64,000 nucleotides of DNA from Spirulina major PCC 6313 (GTDB lineage: Bacteria > Cyanobacteriota > Cyanobacteriia > Cyanobacteriales > Spirulinaceae): NCBI RefSeq assembly GCF_001890765.1, contig NZ_KV878783.1, forward strand, positions 4,918,637-4,982,636. Reading direction: 5' to 3'. The notes beneath the pieces are model-generated. The model saw nothing but the letters and a program-made list of their open reading frames with translations. It did no database searches and had not been told where the DNA came from. A program made the translations under genes and the position numbers. This document shows positions 44,041 to 53,142 of this stretch, in pieces (the first letter of the stretch is position 1; each line of letters starts with the position of its first letter).

Positions 44041-44847
44041 ATGACTATCCCAAACTTCCCTGACATTGCCGCCCAACTGCGCGCAAATGTAGTGCAGATG
44101 TCTCATCAGGCTAAGGCTGCTCACCTTGCTTCTGCTCTATCCTGCGTGGATATTTTAACCGTACTGTATGGTCAAGTCTTGAATATTGACCCTGCCCAGC
44201 CCCAACACCCCGATCGCGATCGCTTTATCCTCAGCAAAGGCCATGCTGCTGCTGCTCTTTATGCCACCTTGGCTTGGAAAGGCTTAATTTCCCCCGATCA
44301 ACTACCCACCTATGGCAAACAACACTCACTCTTGGAAGAACACCCTTCCCCCAAACTGCCCGGAGTCGAAGCAGCGACTGGGTCTTTAGGTCATGGTCTA
44401 CCCATCGGCAACGGTATGGCCTTAGCTGCTCGCATTCAGAGACAAGACTATCGAGTCTTTGTCCTGATGAGTGATGGTGAGTGTAACGAAGGGTCGGTAT
44501 GGGAGGCAGCGATGTTTGCCGCTGCTCAGGGGTTAGATAATCTGACGGCGATCGTGGACTTTAACAAATGGCAGGCCACGGGGCGCTCTCAAGAAGTTCT
44601 CCAACTCGACCCCCTAGCGGATAAGTGGGTGAGCTTTGGTTGGACAGTGACTGAGCTAGATGGCCACGATCATGACCAGTTACTCGCCGCACTCACCCAA
44701 CCCTCTAACGGTCGCCCCCATGCCATTGTTGCCCACACCATCAAAGGAAAGGGAGTTTCCTTCATGGAAGATGACAACAACTGGCACTATCGGGTGCCAA
44801 CTGAACAAGAAGTACTCGACGCGAAAGTTGAGCTAGGAGTCCTATGA
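44041..44847 (+). CDS. Transketolase, N-terminal subunit
   Basis: 268 residues. TPP-binding half: SKGHAAAALYATLAWKG, GSLGHGLPIGNGMALAARI, VFVLMSDGECNEGSVWEAAM (the GDG(x)N-type metal/TPP motif here SDGECNEG) and KGKGVSFMEDDNNWHYR. With the next gene it makes a complete split transketolase moving two-carbon units between sugar phosphates. Placed in a glycan locus, it may make or use a special ketose, not the housekeeping cycle. GC rises again here. Confidence 0.92.
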   Translation: MTIPNFPDIAAQLRANVVQMSHQAKAAHLASALSCVDILTVLYGQVLNIDPAQPQHPDRDRFILSKGHAAAALYATLAWKGLISPDQLPTYGKQHSLLEEHPSPKLPGVEAATGSLGHGLPIGNGMALAARIQRQDYRVFVLMSDGECNEGSVWEAAMFAAAQGLDNLTAIVDFNKWQATGRSQEVLQLDPLADKWVSFGWTVTELDGHDHDQLLAALTQPSNGRPHAIVAHTIKGKGVSFMEDDNNWHYRVPTEQEVLDAKVELGVL

Positions 44848-45767
44848 GAAATGCCTTTGCCAAAGCAGTCACTGAGCTGGCGACTCAGAACCCAGACCTC
44901 GTATTGCTGGCGGGGGACATTGGCAACCGAATGTTTGATGGATTTAAGAGTCAGTATCCGACCCGGTTTTATAACTGTGGTGTTGCCGAGGCAGGAATGA
45001 CCGGTATCGCCGCCGGGTTAGCTGCATCCGGTTTACAGCCAATTACCTACACCATTACCCCTTTTAATACCCTGCGTTGCTTAGAACAAATTCGCGATGA
45101 TGTCTGCTACCCTGACTTACCCGTAATTCTAGTAGGCACAGGTGCAGGTTTATCCTATGCCAATTTAGGAGCAACGCATCACTCAATGGATGATATTGCT
45201 GCCCTACGAATTTTACCGAATATGCATGTGATTTGTCCTGGCGATCCAGTAGAAGTTGGCTTGGCCGTGACCGCTGCCTTGGAATTGAAGCGACCAACCT
45301 ATATTCGGATTGGTAAAAAAGGAGAGCCAGTTATACATCATCAGCCGCCCACCTTCCATATAGGACAAGGAATTGTCTTGCAAGAGGGTACAGATATTGC
45401 CTTGGTTAGTGTAGGAAATGTTCTGCCGATAGCAATGGAATCTGCTCAAATTCTTACCGAGAAAGGTTTATCCATTGGTTTGGTGAGTCTCCATACGGTC
45501 AAGCCCCTTGACTATAACCTTCTCACCGATCTTTTCAATCGCTATCATCAAATTGTAGTGGTTGAAGAGCATGGTCTTGCCGGTGGTGCAGGGAGTGCTA
45601 TTTTGGAGTGGGGCTGTACTCAAGGAGTAGATCTTCGCAAGCTGCGATGTTTTGCTGGGCCTGATCGCTTTCTGAGTGCCTGCGGCAATCAGCAACAAGC
45701 TCGGGCTGCCATTGGTTTAGATCCCGCTTCTATTATCCAGAGTTTGGTGCAGGGGTGGGACTGCTGA
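44844..45767 (+). CDS. Transketolase, C-terminal subunit
   Basis: 307 residues, ATGA overlap with the N-subunit gene. It holds the Pyr and C-terminal domains: LVLLAGDIGNRMFDGFKSQ, RFYNCGVAEAGMTGIAAGLA (catalytic Glu in AEAG), ATHHSMDDIAALRILPNM and the C-terminal VVVEEHGLAGGAGSAILEW. The split pair works as an alpha2beta2-type enzyme. Its stop overlaps the HAD gene start as TGATG. Confidence 0.92.
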   Translation: MRNAFAKAVTELATQNPDLVLLAGDIGNRMFDGFKSQYPTRFYNCGVAEAGMTGIAAGLAASGLQPITYTITPFNTLRCLEQIRDDVCYPDLPVILVGTGAGLSYANLGATHHSMDDIAALRILPNMHVICPGDPVEVGLAVTAALELKRPTYIRIGKKGEPVIHHQPPTFHIGQGIVLQEGTDIALVSVGNVLPIAMESAQILTEKGLSIGLVSLHTVKPLDYNLLTDLFNRYHQIVVVEEHGLAGGAGSAILEWGCTQGVDLRKLRCFAGPDRFLSACGNQQQARAAIGLDPASIIQSLVQGWDC

Positions 45768-46372
45768 TGATGCTCGGATTAGATTTTGATAACACTTTGA
45801 TTTGCTATGATGGCTTGTTTCATCGCGTAGCTTTAGAGCGGGGGTTAATTCCTGCCGATTTGCCTGCTCAGAAAAACTGTGTTCGGGATTACCTACGGCA
45901 GCAAGATCTAGAGGATCAGTGGACTCAGATGCAGGGGGAGGTTTATGGGGTACGCATTACAGAAGCGGAATCTTTCCCCGGCGTGTTACCGTCCCTCCAA
46001 ACCTTAGCTCAGGCTGGTTGGTCTATGGGCATTGTCAGCCACAAAACCCGCACTCCCTACCAGGGGCCAGTCTACGATCTACATCAATCGGCTCGTAGCT
46101 GGCTCACCAATCAGGGGTTTTTCTCCCCTGAAGGGTTGGACTGGAACAGGAATCAGATATTCTTTGAGTTAACCAAGGAGGAAAAAGTAAAGCGGATTGT
46201 GGAGCTAGGTTGCTCACACTATATCGATGACTTGCCAGAGATTCTGGAAATGTTGCCCGCAACGGTTCAGCCCATTCTCTTTGCTCCTGGGGGTAAGGTG
46301 CGAGTACCAGAAGGGTGGCATCAGTTTCACCATTGGCGTGACGTACCTCAACTATTGGTGCAGTTAGCCTAG
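45767..46372 (+). CDS. HAD-family phosphatase
   Basis: 201 residues from ATG 45767, sharing one base with the upstream stop (TGATG). HAD motif I LGLDFDNTLICYD (nucleophile D in DFDNT), motif II MGIVSHKTRT and motif III/IV HYIDDLPEIL. Small cap. The likely substrate is a sugar phosphate from the transketolase/kinase steps, by analogy to GmhB in heptose synthesis, but GmhB-specific motifs are not evident. Confidence 0.85.
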   Translation: MMLGLDFDNTLICYDGLFHRVALERGLIPADLPAQKNCVRDYLRQQDLEDQWTQMQGEVYGVRITEAESFPGVLPSLQTLAQAGWSMGIVSHKTRTPYQGPVYDLHQSARSWLTNQGFFSPEGLDWNRNQIFFELTKEEKVKRIVELGCSHYIDDLPEILEMLPATVQPILFAPGGKVRVPEGWHQFHHWRDVPQLLVQLA

Positions 46373-46384
46373 CGAAAATCTGAG

Positions 46385-47383
46385 ATGGCTAAATTAATAA
46401 TTCCGGGAGAAAGTCTACTAGCTGAATTTGGTTTGCTTAATCCCCAGTTAGAGCGAATTCGGGCTGGACGCAATAGCCGGGTGTGGCGGGTTGAGGGCTT
46501 AGGTTGTACCTACATCCTAAAGCAATATTTCCGTCATTCGGGAGACCCTCGCGATCGCCTAGCCACGGAATATGGTTTTCTGAGCTTTCTCAACAGTCAA
46601 GGCTTAACTAATGTTCCTCAGCCTTTAGCCCAGGATGCAGCCAATGGATTTGCCTTATATAGTTATATTCCTGGTGTTCCAGTCACTACGATTGAGACTA
46701 ACCACATTCAGCAGTCAGCCCATTTTATTGAGCAAATCAATCAAAATCGCTATTCGGTAGCAGCCCGCTCTTTGCCCTCAGCGTCTGAGTCCTGTTTTAG
46801 CCTAGAGGAGCACCTACAACGGGTAAAGTGGCGTTTAGAGAGTTTGCAAATCGCTTTGGTAAACCGCACCGATCCTTCTCAGTTGGGGGCATATCAATTA
46901 CTTGCGGAGCATCTATGGCCGACTTATAAAAAGCTAGAGCAGCAACTACAATTTCAATACTCAGCAGTAGATTTATCAAAAACCTTAGATTTTCAACAGC
47001 GAGTGCTATCTCCTTCTGACTTTGGCTTTCACAATATATTAGAAGTTGAGAATCAACTCCATTTCCTGGATTTTGAATATGCAGGTTGGGATGATCCAGC
47101 AAAGCTGCTCTGTGACTTCGCGAGTCAACCTCAATGTCCTGTTTCTGTCAACCAAAGCAAAGTCTTTGGGAATCAACTAAGTGTTTGGTTGCCCCAAATT
47201 CAAGAGCGAGCAAGCTTACTTTTACCTCTTTATCGTCTCAAGTGGTGCTGTATTTTGCTGAACGAGTTTCGCGATCAAGATCGCCAGCGGCGCTATCATG
47301 CTGGTGATGATCAGACTGATCATCTAGAGGTGCAGTTGCATAAAGCCCAAACTTATTTCTGTCAACATTTACCAAATTACTAA
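46385..47383 (+). CDS. APH-fold sugar or amino-alcohol kinase
   Basis: 332 residues. Aminoglycoside phosphotransferase/choline kinase fold: N-lobe IRAGRNSRVWRVEG and YILKQYF, catalytic loop VLSPSDFGFHNILE (Brenner-type HxDxxxxN here SDFGFHN with Asp and Asn kept) and metal-binding FLDFEYAGWDDPAK. Substrate unknown; a sugar kinase acting with the HAD phosphatase is plausible. Its TAA shares a base with the next ATG (TAATG). Confidence 0.82.
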   Translation: MAKLIIPGESLLAEFGLLNPQLERIRAGRNSRVWRVEGLGCTYILKQYFRHSGDPRDRLATEYGFLSFLNSQGLTNVPQPLAQDAANGFALYSYIPGVPVTTIETNHIQQSAHFIEQINQNRYSVAARSLPSASESCFSLEEHLQRVKWRLESLQIALVNRTDPSQLGAYQLLAEHLWPTYKKLEQQLQFQYSAVDLSKTLDFQQRVLSPSDFGFHNILEVENQLHFLDFEYAGWDDPAKLLCDFASQPQCPVSVNQSKVFGNQLSVWLPQIQERASLLLPLYRLKWCCILLNEFRDQDRQRRYHAGDDQTDHLEVQLHKAQTYFCQHLPNY

Positions 47384-48054
47384 TGGCCTTAGTTGATTTC
47401 ATGTCGGTTCTTCATAAAAGCACCAGTCGAGACTATCTAGCTCGGGTTAATGATTCGGAGTATCCCAAAGCTAGGGCTGCTAAGTTAGCGAAGCAGTGGG
47501 GCTATGATTATTGGGATGGCGATCGCCGCATTAACTACGGAGGATATCGTTATCTTGAGGGTCGCTGGGAAAAAGTGGCCCGAGCGATGGTTGATCATTA
47601 TGACTTACCAGAGCGCCCTCGCATTTTGGATGTTGGTTGTGGTAAGGGGTTTTTGTTATTCGATTTTCTCAAGGTTGTGCCTGATGCTGAGGTGTATGGT
47701 CTAGATATTTCTGATTATGCCATTGCTCATAGCAAGGAGGAAATCCGCGATCGCTTAGTAGTGGGTAACGCCACCCAACTGCCCTGGCCGGATAACTATT
47801 TCGATTTGGTAATTTCCATTACCACATTGCATAATCTCCATAACTACGACCTAGATCAAGCTTTGCAGGAAATGGAGCGGGTCGGTAAGAACAATAAATA
47901 CCTTTGCGTAGAGGCTTACCGAACTGAAGAAGAAAAAGCTAATCTATTGTACTGGCAAGTCACCTGCGAAGCTTTTTGTACTCCCGATGAGTGGCAATGG
48001 TGGTTTCAGAAAACGGGCTACACTGGTGATTATTCGTTTATCTATTTTGAGTAA
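47383..48054 (+). CDS. Class I SAM-dependent methyltransferase
   Basis: 223 residues, TAATG coupling upstream. SAM motifs: PRILDVGCGKGFLLFDFL, VYGLDISDYAIAHSK and LVISITTLHNLHNYDLDQAL. A leading helix region (SRDYLARVNDSEYPKARAAK) may bind the acceptor. Acceptor unknown. The next gene starts 13 nt later. Confidence 0.87.
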   Translation: MALVDFMSVLHKSTSRDYLARVNDSEYPKARAAKLAKQWGYDYWDGDRRINYGGYRYLEGRWEKVARAMVDHYDLPERPRILDVGCGKGFLLFDFLKVVPDAEVYGLDISDYAIAHSKEEIRDRLVVGNATQLPWPDNYFDLVISITTLHNLHNYDLDQALQEMERVGKNNKYLCVEAYRTEEEKANLLYWQVTCEAFCTPDEWQWWFQKTGYTGDYSFIYFE

Positions 48055-48067
48055 GTATAAAATTTTC

Positions 48068-49120
48068 ATGACTATTCCAAAAACAATGAAAGCTGCAATT
48101 TTGGTAGAGCAGCGCCAGCCCCTGGTAGTTGCAGAAATTGAGCTACCTCAGCAGCTTGATGTGGGGCAGGTATTGGTAAAGGTTCACTATACAGGTATCT
48201 GTGGTTCCCAGTTGGGAGAAATTGATGGAGCGAAGGGGCCAGATCGCTTTCTACCGCATTTGCTAGGTCATGAAGCATCAGGAACGGTGATGGCGGTAGG
48301 GCCAGGGGTCAAGCATGTCAAGCCGGATGATGTGGTGGTACTACACTGGCGGAAAGGATTAGGGATTGAGGCGACACCCCCAACGTACCAATGGCAGGGT
48401 CGTGATGTTAATGCTGGGTGGGTGACTACTTTTAATGAATATGCGATCGTGTCCGAAAATCGCTGTACGCCAATTCCATCCGATAGTGATTTACAGGTTG
48501 CTGCGTTGTTTGGCTGTGCGGTGACGACAGGTTTTGGTGTGGTCGAAAACAATGCCAAGCTTAAGATTGGAGAGTCTATAGTGGTCTTTGGAGCTGGGGG
48601 TATTGGACTGAATATGGTACAGGCGGCTGTTCTGGTTAGTGCCTATCCTATCATTGCGGTAGATATCCACAAAAATCGTCTGCAACTGGCGGCAGAGATG
48701 GGGGCAACCCACCTGATCGACAGTTCCTACGAAGACCCTAAGTCTAAAATTGCTGAAATTATGGGCAATGCTGGTCTGGATGTCTTTATTGACAACACCG
48801 GACAACCCTCAATTATTGAAATAGGCTATCAGTTAACCAAACCCCAGGGACGTGTGGTGTTAGTAGGAGTGCCGCGTAAAGGTAAGGATATTAGTATTTA
48901 TTCTCTACCACTTCACTTTGGCAAAGTATTAATTGGTTCTCACGGTGGGGATTGCTACCCTCATCTTGATATTCCCCGATATCATAATTTATTTCGCTTG
49001 GATCGCATCAAACTCAAAGAGTTAATTACAAACACATTTAACTTAGGTGAAATCAACAAAGCAATTAAGAAAATTCGCAATGGGGAAGTGAAAGGCCGTT
49101 GTTTAATATCCTTTAAATAG
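48068..49120 (+). CDS. Zinc-dependent medium-chain dehydrogenase
   Basis: 350 residues from ATG 48068 (the open frame to 47987 lies in the upstream gene). MDR fold: VHYTGICGSQLGE (catalytic zinc Cys), PHLLGHEASGTVMAVGPGV, and the nucleotide loop VVFGAGGIGLNMVQAAVL. No second structural zinc cluster is evident. It could reduce or oxidise a sugar or alditol made in this module. The following 87 nt are AT-rich without a gene. Confidence 0.88.
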   Translation: MTIPKTMKAAILVEQRQPLVVAEIELPQQLDVGQVLVKVHYTGICGSQLGEIDGAKGPDRFLPHLLGHEASGTVMAVGPGVKHVKPDDVVVLHWRKGLGIEATPPTYQWQGRDVNAGWVTTFNEYAIVSENRCTPIPSDSDLQVAALFGCAVTTGFGVVENNAKLKIGESIVVFGAGGIGLNMVQAAVLVSAYPIIAVDIHKNRLQLAAEMGATHLIDSSYEDPKSKIAEIMGNAGLDVFIDNTGQPSIIEIGYQLTKPQGRVVLVGVPRKGKDISIYSLPLHFGKVLIGSHGGDCYPHLDIPRYHNLFRLDRIKLKELITNTFNLGEINKAIKKIRNGEVKGRCLISFK

Positions 49121-49207
49121 ATGAATGAATAACATTGATATTACATTACGTTTTTCTGAATTAACTAGAAATTTTGATATTTAAGCAATAATAGTGGGTA
49201 AGTTAGT

Positions 49208-50449
49208 ATGAGCATGAAAGTTAGTGAAGCACGGTGTCATGTTTGTGACGGAACATGCGAAGAATTTGAAGATTTTGGTTCATTTCGTCAGATTGCATCT
49301 GATTGCAAGCCCTATAAAAGAGGTGGACAATTAGTGATTTGTCAAGATTGCGGAATGGTTCAAAGACCATTAAGTGCAGGCTGGAAGAAGACAACAGAAG
49401 AAATTTACTCAAACTACCAGTTGTTTTATCAAGGCTTGCAACAAAATGAGGAGATTATTTTTCATAGTCTCACTGGTCAAAGCACATCTAGATCTAAATT
49501 GATGTTATCTTGGTTAGATAATGTTCTTGAATTACCATTTTTAGGTTCTTTTCTCGATATTGGATGTGGGGCTGGAGGTTTTTTAGAAAGCTTCTCAAAA
49601 TATCGCCCTCAATGGCAATTGTTTGGATTAGATATAGGTGATAATGCAAAAAAAACAGTAGAAAAAATTCCTAACACTCAGTTTATTCAAGGCTCAATAG
49701 ATTTTCTTTCTGAAGACACTAAGAAGTATGACTTAATTCTTTTAAGCCATACTCTAGAGCATTTACCTAATCCACGTCAGTCCTTAAAAATTATACTCGA
49801 TCATCTGTCAGATGATGGCTTTTTATTCATACAAGGTCCAATTCTCGAAACTGCTCCATTCGACATATTAGTAGCCGATCATCGCTCTTTTTTTACATCG
49901 CAAACACTATCCTATCTTCTACAAAAAAGTGGATTTGAAATTTTATCTATAGATACCAAGTATTTACCAAAAGAAATCAGTGTTTTGATGCAAAAGCAAA
50001 AAGGAGATAGAAATCAGCCTAATAATGATTATCATTCGAGTTACTATTCAAACAAAGAAATGGTTCAAGAAAATATAAATTTTTTGAATTCTATCCGAGA
50101 CCAATCTTTAGAGTTCAAAGGAAATACAACAAAAAAGATCGGTATTTTTGGTTCAAGTATTTCTTCATCTTGGCTTTTTGGTGAATTTGAAGAGGCACAA
50201 TTTTTTGTAGATGAAAACTCACAACGTATAGGTAGTTATCATCTAGGTGTGCCAATAATAAGCCCTTCTGTCTTATCTAATGAACATACTGTACTCATGC
50301 CTTTTAGACCTGATATTGCCAAGTTAATTGCTGATCGTCTACATAAAACACTAGGTCTTGAGGATGTATTTATATTACACAGGGCACCTCGAAAAATAGA
50401 AAGATTTCATGAACCGAGCGCGAGAGGAGCAGGCTCTGCGCCAAACTAG
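49208..50449 (+). CDS. Sugar C-methyltransferase-like protein, 3' end altered by IS5
   Basis: 413 residues as it stands. Zinc N-domain CHVCDGTCEEF...CQDCGMVQRP, SAM domain LDIGCGAGGFLESF and YDLILLSHTLEHLPNPRQSL, C-terminal domain KIGIFGSSISSSWLF. The last 22 residues after LEDVFILH come from the inserted IS5-family element (from 50381). Joining the flanks and removing a 2-bp duplication gives FILHSQ and a TAA 7 nt before the next gene. The protein may remain functional because only the final two residues changed. Confidence 0.87.
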   Translation: MSMKVSEARCHVCDGTCEEFEDFGSFRQIASDCKPYKRGGQLVICQDCGMVQRPLSAGWKKTTEEIYSNYQLFYQGLQQNEEIIFHSLTGQSTSRSKLMLSWLDNVLELPFLGSFLDIGCGAGGFLESFSKYRPQWQLFGLDIGDNAKKTVEKIPNTQFIQGSIDFLSEDTKKYDLILLSHTLEHLPNPRQSLKIILDHLSDDGFLFIQGPILETAPFDILVADHRSFFTSQTLSYLLQKSGFEILSIDTKYLPKEISVLMQKQKGDRNQPNNDYHSSYYSNKEMVQENINFLNSIRDQSLEFKGNTTKKIGIFGSSISSSWLFGEFEEAQFFVDENSQRIGSYHLGVPIISPSVLSNEHTVLMPFRPDIAKLIADRLHKTLGLEDVFILHRAPRKIERFHEPSARGAGSAPN

Positions 50450-50476
50450 AGACAAGGCAGACAGGAGCAGGGAACC

Positions 50477-51523
50477 ATGGGTAAAGGCTTCGGCAGAATT
50501 GAGAAGCGGCGGCAGCAGCTAGAAGCACGCAAAGACAAGCTGCAAGACCTCAATGAGATGATACCGTGGCGGGACTTGGGGCAAGTGCTCGACCAACTGC
50601 CGCGCCCAGAACGAAAAAGCAAAGCGGGTCGCAAAGCCATCGACGTGGTGGTTCTGTTCAAACTCTTGATCTTGAAGCATCTCTACAACCTGAGCAACGA
50701 GGAAGTCGAGTACCAAGCGCACGACCGAGCCTCATTCCGCCGATTTCTGGGGTTGTCGGGAGAAGCAGAGATTCCGGATGCGACGACCCTAGACCGGTTT
50801 GAGCAACGGCTGAGAGAAGCCAACCTCATCGAGGAACTCTTTGAGCAGTTTGCCAGCTTCCTGCGAGAGGCAGGGTATGAAGCGAAAGGGGGTCAAATCA
50901 TTGATGCTACGCTGATTCCAGTGCCAATCCAGCGCAACAGTCGAGAAGAGAACCAGAAGATTAAACAAGGAGAGCTCCCGGAAGCCTGGCGAGAGCAGCC
51001 CCACAAACTGTCCCAGAAGGACAGGGATGCCCGCTGGACGAAAAAGAACGGCCAGAACCACTTCGGCTACAAAAACCACATCAATATCGATGCCAAGCAT
51101 GGCTTCATCCGCCGCTATAGCATTACCGAAGCCTCGGTGCATGACTCCCAAGCCTTAGGTGCGGTGCTAGACCCGGACAATGGTGGCGACGAGGTTTGGG
51201 CGGATAGTGCTTACCGCGATGAGCAAGTGGAAGTCGGCTTGGAAGCCCTTGGTCATAGCAGTCAAATTCACGAACGAGCCTATCGCAACCGACCGTTGAC
51301 AGAAGAGCAGAAAGCCTCCAACCGGAAAAAGTCCAAGACCCGCGCCAAAGTCGAGCATGTCTTTGGGTCTTGGGTGATGACGATGGGGGGCAAGTTAGTC
51401 CGGGCGGTCGGTCTAGCGCGAGTGCAAGCCCAACTGGGCTTCAAAAATTTGGTGTACAACCTCAAGCGCTATGTGTTCTGGCAACAGAAGTCTCGATCTC
51501 AGTCCCGAGTTCAGTGTGTCTAA
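50477..51523 (+). CDS. IS5-family transposase
   Basis: 348 residues. DDE transposase of the IS5 type: N-terminal DUF772-like region (LNEMIPWRDLGQVLDQLP; RKAIDVVVLFKLLILKHLYNL), first Asp in GGQIIDATLIPVP, second in DEVWADSAYRDEQ and Glu in RAKVEHVFGSWVMTMG with the usual Y(2)R(3)E(6)K-like spacing. Apparently intact. Its GC is higher than the glycan genes around it. Confidence 0.93.
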   Translation: MGKGFGRIEKRRQQLEARKDKLQDLNEMIPWRDLGQVLDQLPRPERKSKAGRKAIDVVVLFKLLILKHLYNLSNEEVEYQAHDRASFRRFLGLSGEAEIPDATTLDRFEQRLREANLIEELFEQFASFLREAGYEAKGGQIIDATLIPVPIQRNSREENQKIKQGELPEAWREQPHKLSQKDRDARWTKKNGQNHFGYKNHINIDAKHGFIRRYSITEASVHDSQALGAVLDPDNGGDEVWADSAYRDEQVEVGLEALGHSSQIHERAYRNRPLTEEQKASNRKKSKTRAKVEHVFGSWVMTMGGKLVRAVGLARVQAQLGFKNLVYNLKRYVFWQQKSRSQSRVQCV

Positions 51524-51586
51524 AGGAAGGAATGGCGGTGAAAATGAGGCTAATTTCGCGCAAGACGTGAGACATTTGGGTCAAGG

Positions 51587-53102
51587 GTAAGGATTCAGGT
51601 GGGGGGGTTGACAAATCAGAAAAAACAGCTAGGTTAGCACAATGAAGCCCATCGAGATTCCCCCAGCCGTCGAACGAGAGCAACTGAGACAAGCATCATC
51701 AGAGGTGCTGGTGGAACTGGTGTTGCGGCAACAAGAGATTATTCAGCAACTAGTCTGGGAAATAGAGCGGCTCAAGAACAACGCCAACAGCGATAGCGAG
51801 AGTTCATCGAAACCCCCATCAAGCGACATCCACAAACGCTCAGAACACCAACCCCCAGAAAAAGAGCCACCAAGCCAAGGAAAGCGTAAACCCGGTGGGC
51901 AACCCGGTCATCAGGGAAAAACTCGCAAAGGGTTTGGCAGAATAGACCGCTACGAAATGGTGCGAGCACAAGTGTGTGGGTACTGTGGGAGCCAAGAGTT
52001 GAGCCTAGTCCCCCGAAAAACGCGCCGCCATGAAGTAGCCGAGTTAATCCAACCCGCCATAGAAGTAGTGGAGTATGAGCAGCAGTGCTGCTGTTGTAGC
52101 CGATGCGGACAGGAAACATGGGGAGAGTTACCGCCGCCAGTGCTGGGAGGTCAAAGCTTAGGAGCCGGACTGCAATCCCCTGTTGGTGTGGTTGGGGAAC
52201 TACGCTCACATGAGCTATGAAAAGCGGCAGGAATTCCTAGAGGAACTGGGGAATATCACCGTGGGAGTAGGGACATTACAAGCGACCAATGAAAGGGCAT
52301 CCCAAAGCGTTAAGCCGACAGTAGAGGAACTGGGAAACTGGGTGAAACACCAAGACTACGCCCAAGTGGATGAAACACCATGGCTAGTCAAGGGAGTGAA
52401 AGAGTGGATGTGGGTAGTGTGTGGGGTGGGTTTTTGCCTCTTCCACGCCGCTGATACTCGTTCAAGGGCGGAATTAGAGACCCTATTAGGTCGAAGCTTT
52501 GATGGTGTACTCGTCTCTGATGACTTCAGTGTGTACAACGGTTATGAGGTGAAAGCCCAGCAGAAGTGCTTGGCTCATCTAAGGCGGCACTTCAAGAAAG
52601 TCTGCAAGCTCAGGCATGGAAAAAATCCAGAGTTGGCGAAGGCATTCCTGGATTTGATTGACACAGCCTTTGAGCAGCATCGTCAGTGGCGTGAAACCGA
52701 GGATGGGGCTGCCTATCATCAATGGGCGGCGGGCTTTATCTATGAGGTGAAGGCGGCTGTGGAGCATTGGCTCTCCCTGGCTGGGCATGAGGCAGGCTTG
52801 TTATTGCGCTCTCTACGCGATAAGGCAAATCAGTGGTGGTATTTCCTGTCCCATCCAGAAATTCCCCCGGATAATAATCGTGCGGAACGCTCGTTGCGGT
52901 TGGCTGTAACCAAGCGTAAGGTTTGTGGTGGCTCGCGTTCGATGGCAGGTTTTGCCCAGACGGCAAGGTTACTGAGTGTGATTCAGACTTGTCGGACTCA
53001 AGGGCGTTCGGTGTTGAGTTTCTTGAAACAAGCTTTGATGGCGACGGCTTCTCCTGAGCAAGTCTCCATGCCTTCCCTCATCCCTGCTACCTGAATCCTT
53101 AC
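51587..53102 (+). mobile_element. IS66-family element inside the IS5 element
   Basis: 1,516 bp with ends GTAAGGATTCAGGT (51587) and the complement of the same at 53102; IS66 elements typically begin GTAA. It encodes a TnpC-type transposase only, with no separate TnpA/TnpB genes. The 8 bp left (GGTCAAGG) and right (GAAAATCT) of it differ, so no target duplication remains; later deletion or recombination is likely. Confidence 0.85.
51642..53094 (+). pseudogene. IS66-family transposase (TnpC), one-base frameshift
   Basis: Two frames that together make a TnpC protein. First: 51642-52220, with an N-terminal coiled coil (QQEIIQQLVWEIERLKNN), KPPSSDIHKRS and a zinc-binding domain (CGYCGSQEL; CSRCGQETWG). 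Second: 52183-53094, the DDE core with YAQVDETPWLVKG, GVLVSDDFSVYNGY and PPDNNRAERSLRL. A CCCC run at 52177-52180 has one C too many compared with the expected LQSLLVWLGN, which shifts the frame. Probably inactive unless slippage restores it. Confidence 0.85.
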
Positions 53103-53142
53103 GAAAATCTTTTGTTCGAGGTGCCCTACAGTCAGTAATTAA

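Larger units (their letters stand above)
50381..53127 (+). mobile_element. IS5-family element with a nested IS66-family element
   Basis: Outer ends: AGGGCACCTCGAA at 50381 and its complement ending at 53127. Flanking AC dinucleotides (50379-50380, 53128-53129) suggest a 2-bp target duplication. Without the nested IS66 (51587-53102) the element is about 1,231 bp, normal for IS5. The right end keeps just 25 bp beyond the IS66. The insertion changed the last codons of the upstream methyltransferase gene. Confidence 0.8.
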
